From assembly GCA_016720595.1 (NCBI GenBank), contig JADKKI010000072.1, positions 372,001-436,000 on the forward strand: a stretch of DNA of 64,000 bases. Direction: 5' to 3'. Origin of the DNA: Myxococcales bacterium. GTDB lineage: Bacteria > Myxococcota_A > Polyangia > Haliangiales > Haliangiaceae. The notes under the pieces are model-generated. The model was not told the DNA's origin, made no database searches, and saw only the letters and a program-made list of their open reading frames with translations. Shown here in pieces: positions 21,738-31,584 of the stretch. Both the position numbers and the translations under genes were made by a program. Position 1 is the stretch's first letter. The number at the start of each line of letters is the position of its first letter.

Positions 21738-22199
21738 ATGAAGATCGTCGACCTCATCAAGCGCGACATGGTCGTTCCCGCGCTGCAGGCGACCGACAAG
21801 CGCGGCATCCTCGAAGAGCTCGCCGCGTACATGGCGGGCAAGCAGCCGCGCATCGATCGCGCGACCTTGGCCCGCGTGCTGATCGAGCGCGAGCAGCTCG
21901 CCTCCACCGCGATCGGTGAGGGCGTGGCGATCCCGCACGGCAAGCTCGGCACGGTCAACGAGATCGTGGCGTGCCTCGGTCGTGGCTGGGACGGCATCGA
22001 GTTCGATTCGATGGACGGGCAGCCGACGTATCTGTTCTTTGTCCTGGTGGCCCCGGAGTCTTCGACCGGTGCTCACCTGAAAGCGCTCGCGCGGATCAGC
22101 CGCGTGTTCAAGGACCCGGAGTTTCGGCGCAGGCTGCTCGCCGCACCCGACGCCGAGGCGATGTACACCGTCGTAGCGGAAGAGGACGCCAAGTACTGA
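21738..22199 (+). CDS. ptsN: PTS-Ntr EIIA protein (PtsN)
   Basis: PtsN accepts phosphate from HPr in the regulatory phosphotransferase branch and controls transporters, kinases and stress genes rather than carrying sugars. The 153-residue product has the EIIA fold with the phosphorylated histidine in IGEGVAIPHGK (His67). It ends directly before hprK (stop 22197-22199, next ATG 22200), so translation is coupled. TAGCTT at 21718-21723 is a weak promoter candidate; otherwise it is read from hpf. Confidence 0.93.
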   Translation: MKIVDLIKRDMVVPALQATDKRGILEELAAYMAGKQPRIDRATLARVLIEREQLASTAIGEGVAIPHGKLGTVNEIVACLGRGWDGIEFDSMDGQPTYLFFVLVAPESSTGAHLKALARISRVFKDPEFRRRLLAAPDAEAMYTVVAEEDAKY

Positions 22200-23180
<981 letters not shown>

Positions 23181-23183
23181 CCG

Positions 23184-24020
23184 ATGCAGATCGTGATCGT
23201 CACGGGGCTGTCGGGCGCGGGGAAGAGCACCGCGCTGCGCGCGCTCGAGGACATCGAGTTCTACTGCGTCGACAACCTCCCGGTGCCGCTGCTCCCGCAG
23301 CTCGTGGAGCACCTGGCGCACGAGGGCGATCGCGACAAGCTCGCCCTCGCGATCGATTCACGCCAGCGGCGCAACCTCGCGGCGTGGCAGACCGCGCTCG
23401 CGAAGCTCCGCGGCGCGGGCCACCGCCTCGAGGTGATGTTCCTCGACGCGAGTGACGAGGTGCTGCTGCGGCGGTTCAGCGAGACCCGCCGTCGCCATCC
23501 GCTCTCCGGCGACGACCTGCTCGATGGCGTGCGCCGAGACCGCGAGCTGATGACCGAGCTCCGTCAGGGCTCCGCCGTCGTCGATACCTCGAACCTCAAC
23601 ATGCACCAGCTCAAAGCGATCATCCAGGATCGCTACGGCGGCACCGGCAAGCTCGCCGTGACGCTGGTGTCGTTCGGGTTCAAGCACGGCCTCCCGCTCG
23701 AGTTCAACCTGGTGTTCGACGTGCGGTTCCTCGCGAACCCGTACTTCGAGCCCACGCTGACCCACCTGGATGGTCGCGATCCGGAGGTCGCCAGGTTCGT
23801 CCTCGGCGCCGACGGGCTCGAGCTCACGCGGCAGGTCGAGGGTCTGCTGCGGTTCACGCTTCCTCACTTCCAGAAGGAGGGGAAGCTCTACGTCACGATC
23901 TGCGTCGGCTGTACGGGTGGTCGACATCGTTCGGTGGCGATCGTGGAGGAGCTGCGCCGGCGGCTCGGTGGGGAATGGGACATCCTGGTCAGGCATCGTG
24001 ATGTCGAGAGGGGTTCGTGA
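23184..24020 (+). CDS. rapZ: RNase adapter protein RapZ
   Basis: RapZ-type proteins bind nucleotides and, in enterobacteria, guide small RNAs that control glucosamine-6-phosphate synthase to RNase E. The 278-residue product has the Walker A motif GLSGAGKS, the VDNLPVPLLP segment, and the family C-terminal block (SFGFKHGLP, DVRFLANPYF, CVGCTGGRHRSV). It begins 3 bases after hprK and its stop overlaps the ptsH start. The partner in this phylum is unknown. Confidence 0.95.
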   Translation: MQIVIVTGLSGAGKSTALRALEDIEFYCVDNLPVPLLPQLVEHLAHEGDRDKLALAIDSRQRRNLAAWQTALAKLRGAGHRLEVMFLDASDEVLLRRFSETRRRHPLSGDDLLDGVRRDRELMTELRQGSAVVDTSNLNMHQLKAIIQDRYGGTGKLAVTLVSFGFKHGLPLEFNLVFDVRFLANPYFEPTLTHLDGRDPEVARFVLGADGLELTRQVEGLLRFTLPHFQKEGKLYVTICVGCTGGRHRSVAIVEELRRRLGGEWDILVRHRDVERGS

Positions 24021-24310
24021 TGGGAGCGCAGGGAGACGATCGCGCGGAGAAGACGTTGCTCATCCAGAACGAGCTGGGGTTGCACGCACGTGCGGCCACC
24101 AAGCTGGTGCAGACAGCGTCGAAGTTCCCGTGCGAGGTCACGGTGACCAAGGACGGTCACGAGGTCAACGGCAAGAGCATCATGGGCGTCCTCATGCTCG
24201 TCGCGAGCAAGGGCACCACGGTCACGGTGAAGGCGAAAGGGGAGAAGTCCGCCGAGGCGGTCGCGGCGATCTGTGCGTTGATCGACGACAAGTTCGGCGA
24301 GGGCAAGTGA
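24020..24310 (+). CDS. ptsH: phosphocarrier protein HPr
   Basis: HPr passes phosphate from EI to EIIA proteins. The 96-residue product has the active histidine in LGLHARAA (His22) and the HprK target serine in NGKSIMGVL (Ser53). An N-terminal extension of about 10 residues precedes the normal start. The ATG at 24020 overlaps the rapZ stop by one base; a GTG one codon upstream is also possible. Keeping both phosphorylation sites links it to both EI and HprK in the same operon. Confidence 0.93.
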   Translation: MGAQGDDRAEKTLLIQNELGLHARAATKLVQTASKFPCEVTVTKDGHEVNGKSIMGVLMLVASKGTTVTVKAKGEKSAEAVAAICALIDDKFGEGK

Positions 24311-24326
24311 TCCGGAGGAGTGTCCG

Positions 24327-26099
24327 ATGACGGGCGATCGGCCGGAGCTGCGGCGGCAGGGCCTGGGCGTCTCGGCGGGCATCGCGTTCGGGCGCGCCTA
24401 CCTGATCGGTCGCGACACGCTGAAGGCACCGCGCCACCACATCGAGGCCGACGACGTCGATACCGAGATCGCGCGCCTGTACAAGGCGATCTCCGCCTCC
24501 GACAAGCAGCTCGCGAAGATCAAGGAGAAGCTCGCGAGCGAGAACGAGAGCGACTACCACATCATCACCGCCCACCAGATGATGCTCCACGACGAGCACC
24601 TGGTCGGCGCCGCGGTCGGGTACATCCGCGAGGAGCTGATCAACGCCGAGTGGGGCCTCCGCAAGGCCGTCGACGACATCGCCGGCGTGTTCGATCAGAT
24701 CGAGGATGCGTACCTCCGCGAGCGCAAGACCGACGTCGAGTTCGTGTTCGAGCGCGCGCTCCGCAACCTCCTCGGCCGTGACACCGGGCCGCTGTCACCG
24801 CCGCCCGATGCGATCGTGGTCGCGTACGACCTGTCGCCGGCCGACACGGCGCAGCTGCACAAGGCCGCGGTGTCGGGCCTGGTCACCGACGCCGGCGGCA
24901 AGACCTCGCACACCGCCATCATCGCGCGCGCTCACGAGATCCCCGCCGTCGTCGGGCTCGAGAACATCACCGAGATGATCGAGACCGATGACCTCGTGCT
25001 GATCGATGGCGCGGCGGGCATCGTGATCGTCAACCCCACGGCCACCACGGTCGCCGAGTTCCGCGAGGAGCAGCGGCGCCAGGTCGCGGCGAACTCGGTG
25101 CTGCACTCGATGCGCGACCTGCCGGGGCGCACGCGAGACGACGTCGACATTCGCCTGTACTGCAACATCGATGGCCCGGACGAGCTCGACGACGCGCTCG
25201 ACTACGGCGCGATGGGCGTGGGCCTGTTCCGCACCGAGTACCTGTTCATGGGGCAGGACAAGCTCCCCGACGAGGAGCTGCACTACACGACCGCGGTCAA
25301 GTGCCTCGATCGGCTCGGCGGGCTGCCCGCCACGATCCGCACGTTCGACCTCGGCGCCGACAAGCTCGCCGGGTTCCTCGAGGACGCACGGCTCGAAGAG
25401 GCGAACCCGGCGCTCGGGCTGCGCTCGATCCGCCTGTGCCTGTCGGAGATCGGGCGTGACCTGTTCAAGGCCCAGCTCCGCGGCCTGCTCCGTGCCTCGG
25501 CGCACGGCCCCTTGAAGATCATGTTCCCGATGATCTCCGGGGTCTCGGAGCTGCGCGCCGCGAAGGCCGTGGTCGCGGAGGTCAAGGCCGAGCTCACCGC
25601 CGAGAGCATCGCGTTCGACGAGCACGTCAAGCTCGGCATCATGATCGAGATGCCGTCCGCGGCGCTGACCGCGGATCTGCTCGCGAAGGAATCGGACTTC
25701 TTCTCGATCGGCACCAACGATCTGATCCAGTACACGATGGCCGTGGATCGCGTGAACGAGTACGTCTCGTACCTCTACGAGCCCCTGCATCCCTCGCTCC
25801 TGCGCCTGATCGAGACGGTGGCGAAGGCGGCCAAGGCGGAGGGGATCCCGGTCACGGTGTGCGGCGAGATGGCGGGCGAGCCGATGATCGCGCCGATCCT
25901 GATCGGCCTCGGGATCCGCGAGTTCTCGATGAGCGCGGTCTCGGTGCCCGAGGTCAAGGCCACGATCCGCGCGATGACGGTGAGCGAGGCCGAGCTCCTG
26001 ATCAGCCGCGTGCGCTCGCTGGCGACGGCCGCGGAGGTCCGCGCGATGGTCTCCGAGTACGTGTTCAGCCTCGCGGGGCAGCGGAAGGGCCGCGCATGA
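24327..26099 (+). CDS. ptsI: phosphoenolpyruvate-protein phosphotransferase (enzyme I)
   Basis: Enzyme I takes phosphate from PEP and gives it to HPr. The 590-residue product has the HPr-binding N-terminal domain, the active histidine in GGKTSHTAIIAR (about residue 195), and the PEP-binding barrel with GLFRTEYLFMG and FFSIGTNDLIQYTMA. It has no GAF domain, so it is PtsI-like in architecture rather than PtsP. GGAGGAG lies 9 bases before the ATG. Its stop overlaps the next gene (ATGA). No sugar-specific EIIBC is present in the window. Confidence 0.94.
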   Translation: MTGDRPELRRQGLGVSAGIAFGRAYLIGRDTLKAPRHHIEADDVDTEIARLYKAISASDKQLAKIKEKLASENESDYHIITAHQMMLHDEHLVGAAVGYIREELINAEWGLRKAVDDIAGVFDQIEDAYLRERKTDVEFVFERALRNLLGRDTGPLSPPPDAIVVAYDLSPADTAQLHKAAVSGLVTDAGGKTSHTAIIARAHEIPAVVGLENITEMIETDDLVLIDGAAGIVIVNPTATTVAEFREEQRRQVAANSVLHSMRDLPGRTRDDVDIRLYCNIDGPDELDDALDYGAMGVGLFRTEYLFMGQDKLPDEELHYTTAVKCLDRLGGLPATIRTFDLGADKLAGFLEDARLEEANPALGLRSIRLCLSEIGRDLFKAQLRGLLRASAHGPLKIMFPMISGVSELRAAKAVVAEVKAELTAESIAFDEHVKLGIMIEMPSAALTADLLAKESDFFSIGTNDLIQYTMAVDRVNEYVSYLYEPLHPSLLRLIETVAKAAKAEGIPVTVCGEMAGEPMIAPILIGLGIREFSMSAVSVPEVKATIRAMTVSEAELLISRVRSLATAAEVRAMVSEYVFSLAGQRKGRA

Positions 26100-28981
26100 T
26101 CCGTGGCCTGGTCGCGGCGGCCCTGGTGCTCGCCGCGACCGCCCCGGCCCGCGCCGGTGATCCGCGGCGCGAGTACCGCACGATCGAGAGCGATCACTTC
26201 GTCGTCCACTACTACGCGCCGCTCGATGACGTGGCCCGCCGGATCGCCGTGGTGGCCGAGCGCGCCCATCGCACGCTGGTGCCGGCGCTCGACCACGTGC
26301 CCACGGAGAAGACGATCATCGTGGTCGTCGACGACACCGACGGCGCGAACGGGTTCGCGGGGGTGCTGCCCCGCAACGCGATCACCCTGTACGCCACCGG
26401 GCCGTCGAGCTTCACCGAGCTCGACGATCACGACGACTGGCTCTACGGCCTGACCGCCCACGAGTACACGCACATCCTCCACCTCGACACGATGTCGGGG
26501 CTGCCGAACATCTACAACCGGATCTTCGGCAAGACCTGGGCGCCGAACCAGATCATGCCGCGCTGGGTGATCGAGGGCGTGGCGGTCTACGAGGAGTCCA
26601 AGCGCTCGGCGGGCGGCCGCAATCGCGGCACGCGGTTCGATCAGTTCATCCGGATCGCGCGCCACGAGAACCGCGATCTCCGGATCGACGAGGTCAGCGG
26701 CGCGCCGCGCCAGTACCCGCGCGGCAACGCGGCCTACGTCTACGGCTCGCACTTCCTGCGCTACGTGTTCGATCGGTTCGGCGACGACACGCTCCGCAAG
26801 ATGGGCCACACCTCCGGTGGCTTCGCGCCGCCGTTCGCGCTCAACCGCCAGATCGCCAAGGTCGTGGGGCAGCCCTTCACCGAGCTGTTCGATGACTGGA
26901 AGGGCTACCTGCGCGATCGGTACGGGATGCAGGAGATGGGCGCCGAGCGGCGCGGGGTGGTGACGGGGCGGCGGCTGACCACCAGCGCCGAGGGCAACCT
27001 GTGGGCGCAGTACACGGCCGATGGTCGCGAGCTGGTGTGGCTCCAGTACGATGGCTACTCGAACCCGGTGGTCCGGGCGATGCCAGTGGGCGGCGACGTC
27101 ACGCAGGCTCGCGACCTCGTGCAGATCGATGCGATGGGCCCGTTCACCCTCGAGACCGATGGCTCGATCGTCTACGAGCAGGGCCGGCAGTATCGCCGCG
27201 AGTACTCGTGGCAGGACGTGTTCCGGTGGGACGCGCGCACCCATCAGGTCACGCGGCTGACCACGGGGCAGCGCGCGCGCGATCCGGCGGTCTCGAAGGA
27301 CGGGCGGCGCGTGGCGTTCTCGATGAACCAGCACGCCGAGAGCGTGTTGGCCGTGATCGATGCGGTGCCCAACGCCACGCCCGTGATCGCGTGGAAGGGC
27401 GAGCGCTTCGATCAGGCCTATCAACCGTCGTGGTCGCCCGATGGCACGCGGATCGCGTTCTCGGCGTGGCGCAAGGATGGCTATCGCGACATCTTGGTGG
27501 TCGAGCTGGCGACGGGGAAGGTCGAGGAGATCACGCGCGATCGCGCGGTGGACATGGCCCCGTCGTGGTCCGCCGACGGCCGCTGGATCTACTTCGACAG
27601 CGATCGCACGAGCATCGCGAACGTCTATGCGTTCGACACCCGCGACAAGACCACCTGGCAGGTGACGAACGTGCTCGGTGGGGCGTTCCAGCCCAAGGCC
27701 TCGCCGGATGGGAAGCGCCTGGTCTACTTCTCCGCGGTCGCCAAGGGCGGCTTCGATCTGTTCGAGCTCGCGATCGATCCGAGCACGTGGCTGCCGGCGC
27801 ACGAGATGGTGGATGACCGGCCACCCCCGGTGCAGGTCCGCGATGACGAGGCCAAGGTCTCGGCACCGCGCGCGTATCGCCCGATCGAGACCCTCGCGCC
27901 CCAGACCTGGACGGGCACCTTGCAGATGGGCGATGCGCCAAGCGCCACGCTGCAGACCGGCGGCTCGGACGCGATCGGCCTCCACTACTACAACCTCTCG
28001 CTGGGCACCACGCTCGACGACGGCCACACCAACATCGGTGCCTCGTACGGCTACACCGGCCTGCGGTTCCCGGTGCGGTTCGCGATGGCGCGCACCGTGT
28101 TCGATCGCGGCGGGTATCGGATCGATGGCATCAACAAGACGTTCCGCGAGGAGGACTGGAGCGCGACCCTGTCGTCGAGCATCCCGTTCGAGTCGCGCCC
28201 GGGCACCAGCTGGACCTTGTCGTTCGACTACGACGTCGACTGGTACCGGCAGGTCGCGCCGCCGATGTTCGTGCTCGATCCGAACCAGCGCGTGCCCGGC
28301 ATCCCGAACACGGACTACGTCCAGTCCGGCGTGGGCACGCGCATGGCGTTCTCGACGATCAAGAACGTGACCTATGGCATCGGTGCGCAGAGCGGGTTCG
28401 ACGCCGCCGTGGCCCTCCGCCTCGATCACCCGGCGCTCGGCGCGACCTATCGCAACGTCACCGTCAGCTACTCGACGAGCCTCGCGCGCCGGCTGTGGGG
28501 CGCCACGCCGGTGATCGCGGCGCGGCTCGCCGGCTCGCTGCGCGCGGGCGATCTGGTCCGCACGGGCTCGTTCGGCCTCGGTGGCATCCCGCCGCAAGAC
28601 GTGGCGATGTCGATCGTCAACAGCACACGCACCGGCGTCACCGGGTACCTGCGCGGCTATCCGAGCCGCACCATCGTCGGCAACCAGTACCACCTGCTCA
28701 ACCTCGAGTACCGCCAGGAGCTGTTCCGCATCGAGCACGGGCTCGCCACGCTGCCCGTGTACTTTCGCCGCGTGCACATGGCACTGCTGTCCGACACGGG
28801 CGTGGCGTTCGACGTGCGGTTCGATCCGGCGCGCAACCTCCGCACCTCGGTCGGCGCCGCGCTGCGCGTGGATGCGTTCTTCGGCTACTTCGTCCCGGGC
28901 ACGTTCGAGCTCGGCTACGCGAAGGGCGTGAACTCGGGCGGCGTGGGCGAGAGCTGGTTCCTGCTGACGGGCAGCCTGTGA
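26096..28981 (+). CDS. exported metallopeptidase-like protein with TolB-type propeller and C-terminal barrel
   Basis: The 961-residue product has a signal peptide (ending PARAG), then a peptidase-MA-like zinc domain with HEYTH (about residue 120) and a downstream EGVAVYEE glutamate. Next come four or five PD40/TolB-like propeller blades (for example AQYTADGRELVWLQY, YQPSWSPDGTRIAFS, PSWSADGRWIYFDS), and a C-terminal region of alternating strands ending in LTGSL that resembles the BamA/surface-antigen barrel. The ATG overlaps the ptsI stop. It probably lies in the outer membrane; substrate unknown. The three-part architecture occurs in Myxococcota and Bacteroidota relatives (recollection, not searched). 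Confidence 0.8.
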   Translation: MIRGLVAAALVLAATAPARAGDPRREYRTIESDHFVVHYYAPLDDVARRIAVVAERAHRTLVPALDHVPTEKTIIVVVDDTDGANGFAGVLPRNAITLYATGPSSFTELDDHDDWLYGLTAHEYTHILHLDTMSGLPNIYNRIFGKTWAPNQIMPRWVIEGVAVYEESKRSAGGRNRGTRFDQFIRIARHENRDLRIDEVSGAPRQYPRGNAAYVYGSHFLRYVFDRFGDDTLRKMGHTSGGFAPPFALNRQIAKVVGQPFTELFDDWKGYLRDRYGMQEMGAERRGVVTGRRLTTSAEGNLWAQYTADGRELVWLQYDGYSNPVVRAMPVGGDVTQARDLVQIDAMGPFTLETDGSIVYEQGRQYRREYSWQDVFRWDARTHQVTRLTTGQRARDPAVSKDGRRVAFSMNQHAESVLAVIDAVPNATPVIAWKGERFDQAYQPSWSPDGTRIAFSAWRKDGYRDILVVELATGKVEEITRDRAVDMAPSWSADGRWIYFDSDRTSIANVYAFDTRDKTTWQVTNVLGGAFQPKASPDGKRLVYFSAVAKGGFDLFELAIDPSTWLPAHEMVDDRPPPVQVRDDEAKVSAPRAYRPIETLAPQTWTGTLQMGDAPSATLQTGGSDAIGLHYYNLSLGTTLDDGHTNIGASYGYTGLRFPVRFAMARTVFDRGGYRIDGINKTFREEDWSATLSSSIPFESRPGTSWTLSFDYDVDWYRQVAPPMFVLDPNQRVPGIPNTDYVQSGVGTRMAFSTIKNVTYGIGAQSGFDAAVALRLDHPALGATYRNVTVSYSTSLARRLWGATPVIAARLAGSLRAGDLVRTGSFGLGGIPPQDVAMSIVNSTRTGVTGYLRGYPSRTIVGNQYHLLNLEYRQELFRIEHGLATLPVYFRRVHMALLSDTGVAFDVRFDPARNLRTSVGAALRVDAFFGYFVPGTFELGYAKGVNSGGVGESWFLLTGSL

Positions 28982-29649
28982 CCGACGACCCGCGAACACC
29001 GGTGGCCGGCGAGGTGGCGATCGAGATCGCGCGCCAGCTCGCCGATCCGGTGCGCGGGCTGCGCGATCGCCTCGCGCTCGTCGTCGATCACCTCGAGCGC
29101 CACGTGGCGCACTCCACGGGCCCGACCCCGTATCCGTGGCGCTCGCTCCAGACCCTGCGCCAGGATCTCGCCGCGGCCTACCTCGAGGCCACGACGCTCG
29201 CGCGCCGCCTCGACGAGCTCGATCGCGCCCTCGACGACGATCCGCCGGGCTGGTTCGATCTCCCCGCGGCCGTGGAGCTCGGCCTGCGCCTCGCGGGGCA
29301 CCACCTCGGTGCGGGCATCGAGCTGCTGATCGATCTCGCCGCCACGCCGCCGGTGCGCGGCACGCCCGGCACGCTCGCGCTGCTCGTGGCGCACCTCGTG
29401 GCGATCAGCGCGCACAGCGCACGCGCACTCGCGGGCAGCACGCTGTCGATCCGCGTCACCGCCGAGGACGGCTGGGCGCTCGTCCTGATCGCCGACAACG
29501 GCACCGGCAGCGCGGACGCGACGGCGCACGGCGACACGGCGCGCGCGGTGCTGCTGCCGTGGGGCGCGACGATCGATGCGGCCTCCGAGGCGGGGCAGGG
29601 CACGTCGTTCGAGCTGCGGCTGATCACCGGCGTTCCTACGCCGGGCTAG
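28978..29649 (+). CDS. degenerate histidine-kinase-like ATPase protein
   Basis: A 223-residue cytoplasmic protein. The C-terminal half resembles a GHKL ATPase domain, with a G1-box-like LIADNGTGSAD and a last strand GTSFELRL, as in histidine kinases (GTxFxLxLP). No clear phospho-accepting H-box is seen in the N-terminal helices, and the N-box asparagine is missing (LVAHLVAISAHSA), so it may not bind ATP or autophosphorylate. GTG start overlaps the preceding stop (GTGA). It could be a pseudo-kinase regulator of the neighbouring exported protein. Confidence 0.6.
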   Translation: MTDDPRTPVAGEVAIEIARQLADPVRGLRDRLALVVDHLERHVAHSTGPTPYPWRSLQTLRQDLAAAYLEATTLARRLDELDRALDDDPPGWFDLPAAVELGLRLAGHHLGAGIELLIDLAATPPVRGTPGTLALLVAHLVAISAHSARALAGSTLSIRVTAEDGWALVLIADNGTGSADATAHGDTARAVLLPWGATIDAASEAGQGTSFELRLITGVPTPG

Positions 29650-29650
29650 G

Positions 29651-30436
29651 TCAGCGCCCCGCGGTGTGCCCGGACCACGACTCGTAGTCCGCGATCCGCT
29701 TCGCCAGGATCTGCACGTCCTCGCCGGCCTTGGCGCGGCCATCGGCGGCCACCACGAGCAGGCCCATCGCGGCCTGGAGCAGGCGCCCGCCGGTCAGCGG
29801 GAGGTTCGCGCCGCGCAGCGCGTACTCGCGGACCTCGGAGATCTTGAACGCGACCTGGCCGACCTGCAGGTAGTCCCCGCGGAGGAACACCACGTCGGCG
29901 CCGACGAGCAGCGCGTTCTCGATCTCGCGCATCGCCGACGCCTCGCCCTTGCCCTCGGCCTGCGCGCGCATCCGGCGCTTCGCATCCTCGTAGACCTCGG
30001 GGCGCGTGATCGGTGCATCGCGCGTGTACGGCGCGAGCTGCTCGGAGATGCCCTTCGCGGCCTCGGGCCCATCGGCCACGTGGAGCGCCACCTCGAGATC
30101 GCCCAGGGCGAGCAGGAGATCGCGGCTGCGCGAGCGGCGGCGCGCCTCGCTGAAGCGTTCGTGCGCGAGGTACGCGAGGCCGGCGCACGCGAACACGCCA
30201 CCGGGGACGATCGAGAGCGCGGCCGCGGCGACGCCCGCGGTGGCCACGCCGGACCACACGAGCGGGCCGGTGGGCGAGCGACCGATCAGCTCCACGCGAT
30301 CGAGCAGACGCGCATCGAGGCGGATGATCGGATTGCCCGGAGGCGCGATCACGAGCCACGCGCCGTCCACGCCGATGCCACTGCGGGGCAGGAGGCGCTG
30401 GCGATCGATCGCGGTGGTGGGGAGAGCGGATTCCAT
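29651..30436 (-). CDS. hypothetical membrane protein
   Basis: The 261-residue product has a cytoplasmic N-terminus of about 55 residues, a hydrophobic hairpin (about 55-88, GVATAGVAAAALSIVPGGVFACAG split), and a long soluble C-terminal domain rich in Arg/Ala/Glu. No family recognised. It follows the DUF4388 gene after 2 bases on the same strand, so both are surely co-transcribed and possibly work together. It converges with the kinase-like gene (1 base between stops). Confidence 0.6.
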   Translation of the reverse strand: MESALPTTAIDRQRLLPRSGIGVDGAWLVIAPPGNPIIRLDARLLDRVELIGRSPTGPLVWSGVATAGVAAAALSIVPGGVFACAGLAYLAHERFSEARRRSRSRDLLLALGDLEVALHVADGPEAAKGISEQLAPYTRDAPITRPEVYEDAKRRMRAQAEGKGEASAMREIENALLVGADVVFLRGDYLQVGQVAFKISEVREYALRGANLPLTGGRLLQAAMGLLVVAADGRAKAGEDVQILAKRIADYESWSGHTAGR

Positions 30437-30438
30437 GA

Positions 30439-31557
30439 TCACCCGAGGTCGACGACTCCAACCTCGGCGAGGCGCGAGAAGGCGAGCAGCGCCTCGGCCT
30501 CGCGCACGCTCGCGGACTTGATCAGAGATAGCAGGTCCCAGCGGCCGTCGACGCGCTCCGCGAGCTCGATCTCCGCGTCGGTCAGCTGGAGCTCGGGTGG
30601 CGCGAACGTGACGTCCATCAGCCTGCGCGGCACGCGGTGGCGCGACAGCAGCTGCTTGGCGACCTCGGCCACACGGGCGCGCTCGATCTGCGAGAACGTC
30701 TTGCGCACCTCGGAGTCGCTCGGATCCTGGTGCAGGGCCTGGGTGGCCATCGCGAGGGCCCCAGCGCGATCGCCCGCGCGCAGCCGTCCGCGTGCACCGG
30801 CGGCGAGCTCGACCGCCGAGTTGGTGCGCTCGCGGTGACGCCGATCCACGGTCAGGCGCTCGGACTCGACCATCTTGACGAGGGCATCGTAGGTGCCGAA
30901 CCGCTCGCCGGCGAAGGCGGCGGCGATGTCGGCGGCGGTGTGGCGATCGCCGGCGAGGGCCCAGATCCGCTGGTGATCGAGCACCGAGCCATCCTCCCCG
31001 GCGGGCGGGGTGGCGCTCGGCGGGACATAGAACGTGACGTCGTCCGCGCCGAGGATCCCCATGATCTCGTTCATCCGGGCGGAGCGGCGCCGGGCGACGG
31101 TGAGGCAGATGTCGATCGCGAGCTGGGCCACGACGCCGGTCGCGGGTGGTTGCACCTTGGGAATAACGTCGAAGGTCCCATCGGTCCACGTCACGATGTC
31201 CGTCACCGCTTCGCGGATCTTGTTCGCCAGGATGTCCACCAGGTCGATCTCCGTGATCAGGCCCGACATCAGCAGCACCTTGCCGAGGGGCACCCCGGTC
31301 TCGGCGCGGGTCTCGAGCGCATCGGCGAGCGCACGCTCGGCCACCAGGCCGCTGCGGACCAGGATCACCCCGAGCTGTTCGTCGCGGCGGTTCGAGCTGG
31401 CCCACACGATCTGGCCGTGCTCGACGACGAGGCTGCGCGCGAGGCCCCGCCGATCGAACGTGATCGGGCCCGAGAGCTTGCGCCGGGCGACCCATTCGAG
31501 GACGTCTTCGGCGGGCATGGTGCTGAGCGCGCCGCGCACCGACATGCCTTTGAGCAT
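30439..31557 (-). CDS. DUF4388 (PATAN-like) domain protein
   Basis: The 372-residue product has an N-terminal DUF4388 domain (about 1-130; SVRGALSTMPAEDVLEWV, LVVEHGQIVWASS, then the LGVILVRSGLV and LLMSGLI helices), a domain common in delta-proteobacterial and myxobacterial signalling proteins with receivers. The rest is helical with TPR-like character (AGALAMATQALHQDP). ATG 31557 is chosen, giving MLKGMSVRG; ATG 31545 is equally possible. It diverges from the thioredoxin gene with only 27 bases between starts, so promoters must overlap. Confidence 0.7.
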   Translation of the reverse strand: MLKGMSVRGALSTMPAEDVLEWVARRKLSGPITFDRRGLARSLVVEHGQIVWASSNRRDEQLGVILVRSGLVAERALADALETRAETGVPLGKVLLMSGLITEIDLVDILANKIREAVTDIVTWTDGTFDVIPKVQPPATGVVAQLAIDICLTVARRRSARMNEIMGILGADDVTFYVPPSATPPAGEDGSVLDHQRIWALAGDRHTAADIAAAFAGERFGTYDALVKMVESERLTVDRRHRERTNSAVELAAGARGRLRAGDRAGALAMATQALHQDPSDSEVRKTFSQIERARVAEVAKQLLSRHRVPRRLMDVTFAPPELQLTDAEIELAERVDGRWDLLSLIKSASVREAEALLAFSRLAEVGVVDLG

Positions 31558-31577
31558 AGCGGAGAATCGGCTAAGGT
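31550..31577 (+). promoter_or_regulatory. putative promoter of the TlpA-like gene
   Basis: TTGAGC (31550-31555) and TAAGGT (31572-31577) are 16 bases apart; the -10 box ends 7 bases before the ATG at 31585. The -35 box lies at the 5' end of the divergent DUF4388 gene. Confidence 0.45.
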
Positions 31578-31584
31578 GTGGGTG

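Noticed and set aside
25775..28999. Very long open frame on the minus strand (over 1000 codons) opposite ptsI and the exported peptidase
   Set aside because: It is antisense to two well-recognised genes and its translation is Arg/Asp/His-rich without motifs, as expected from the GC-rich third positions of the real genes.
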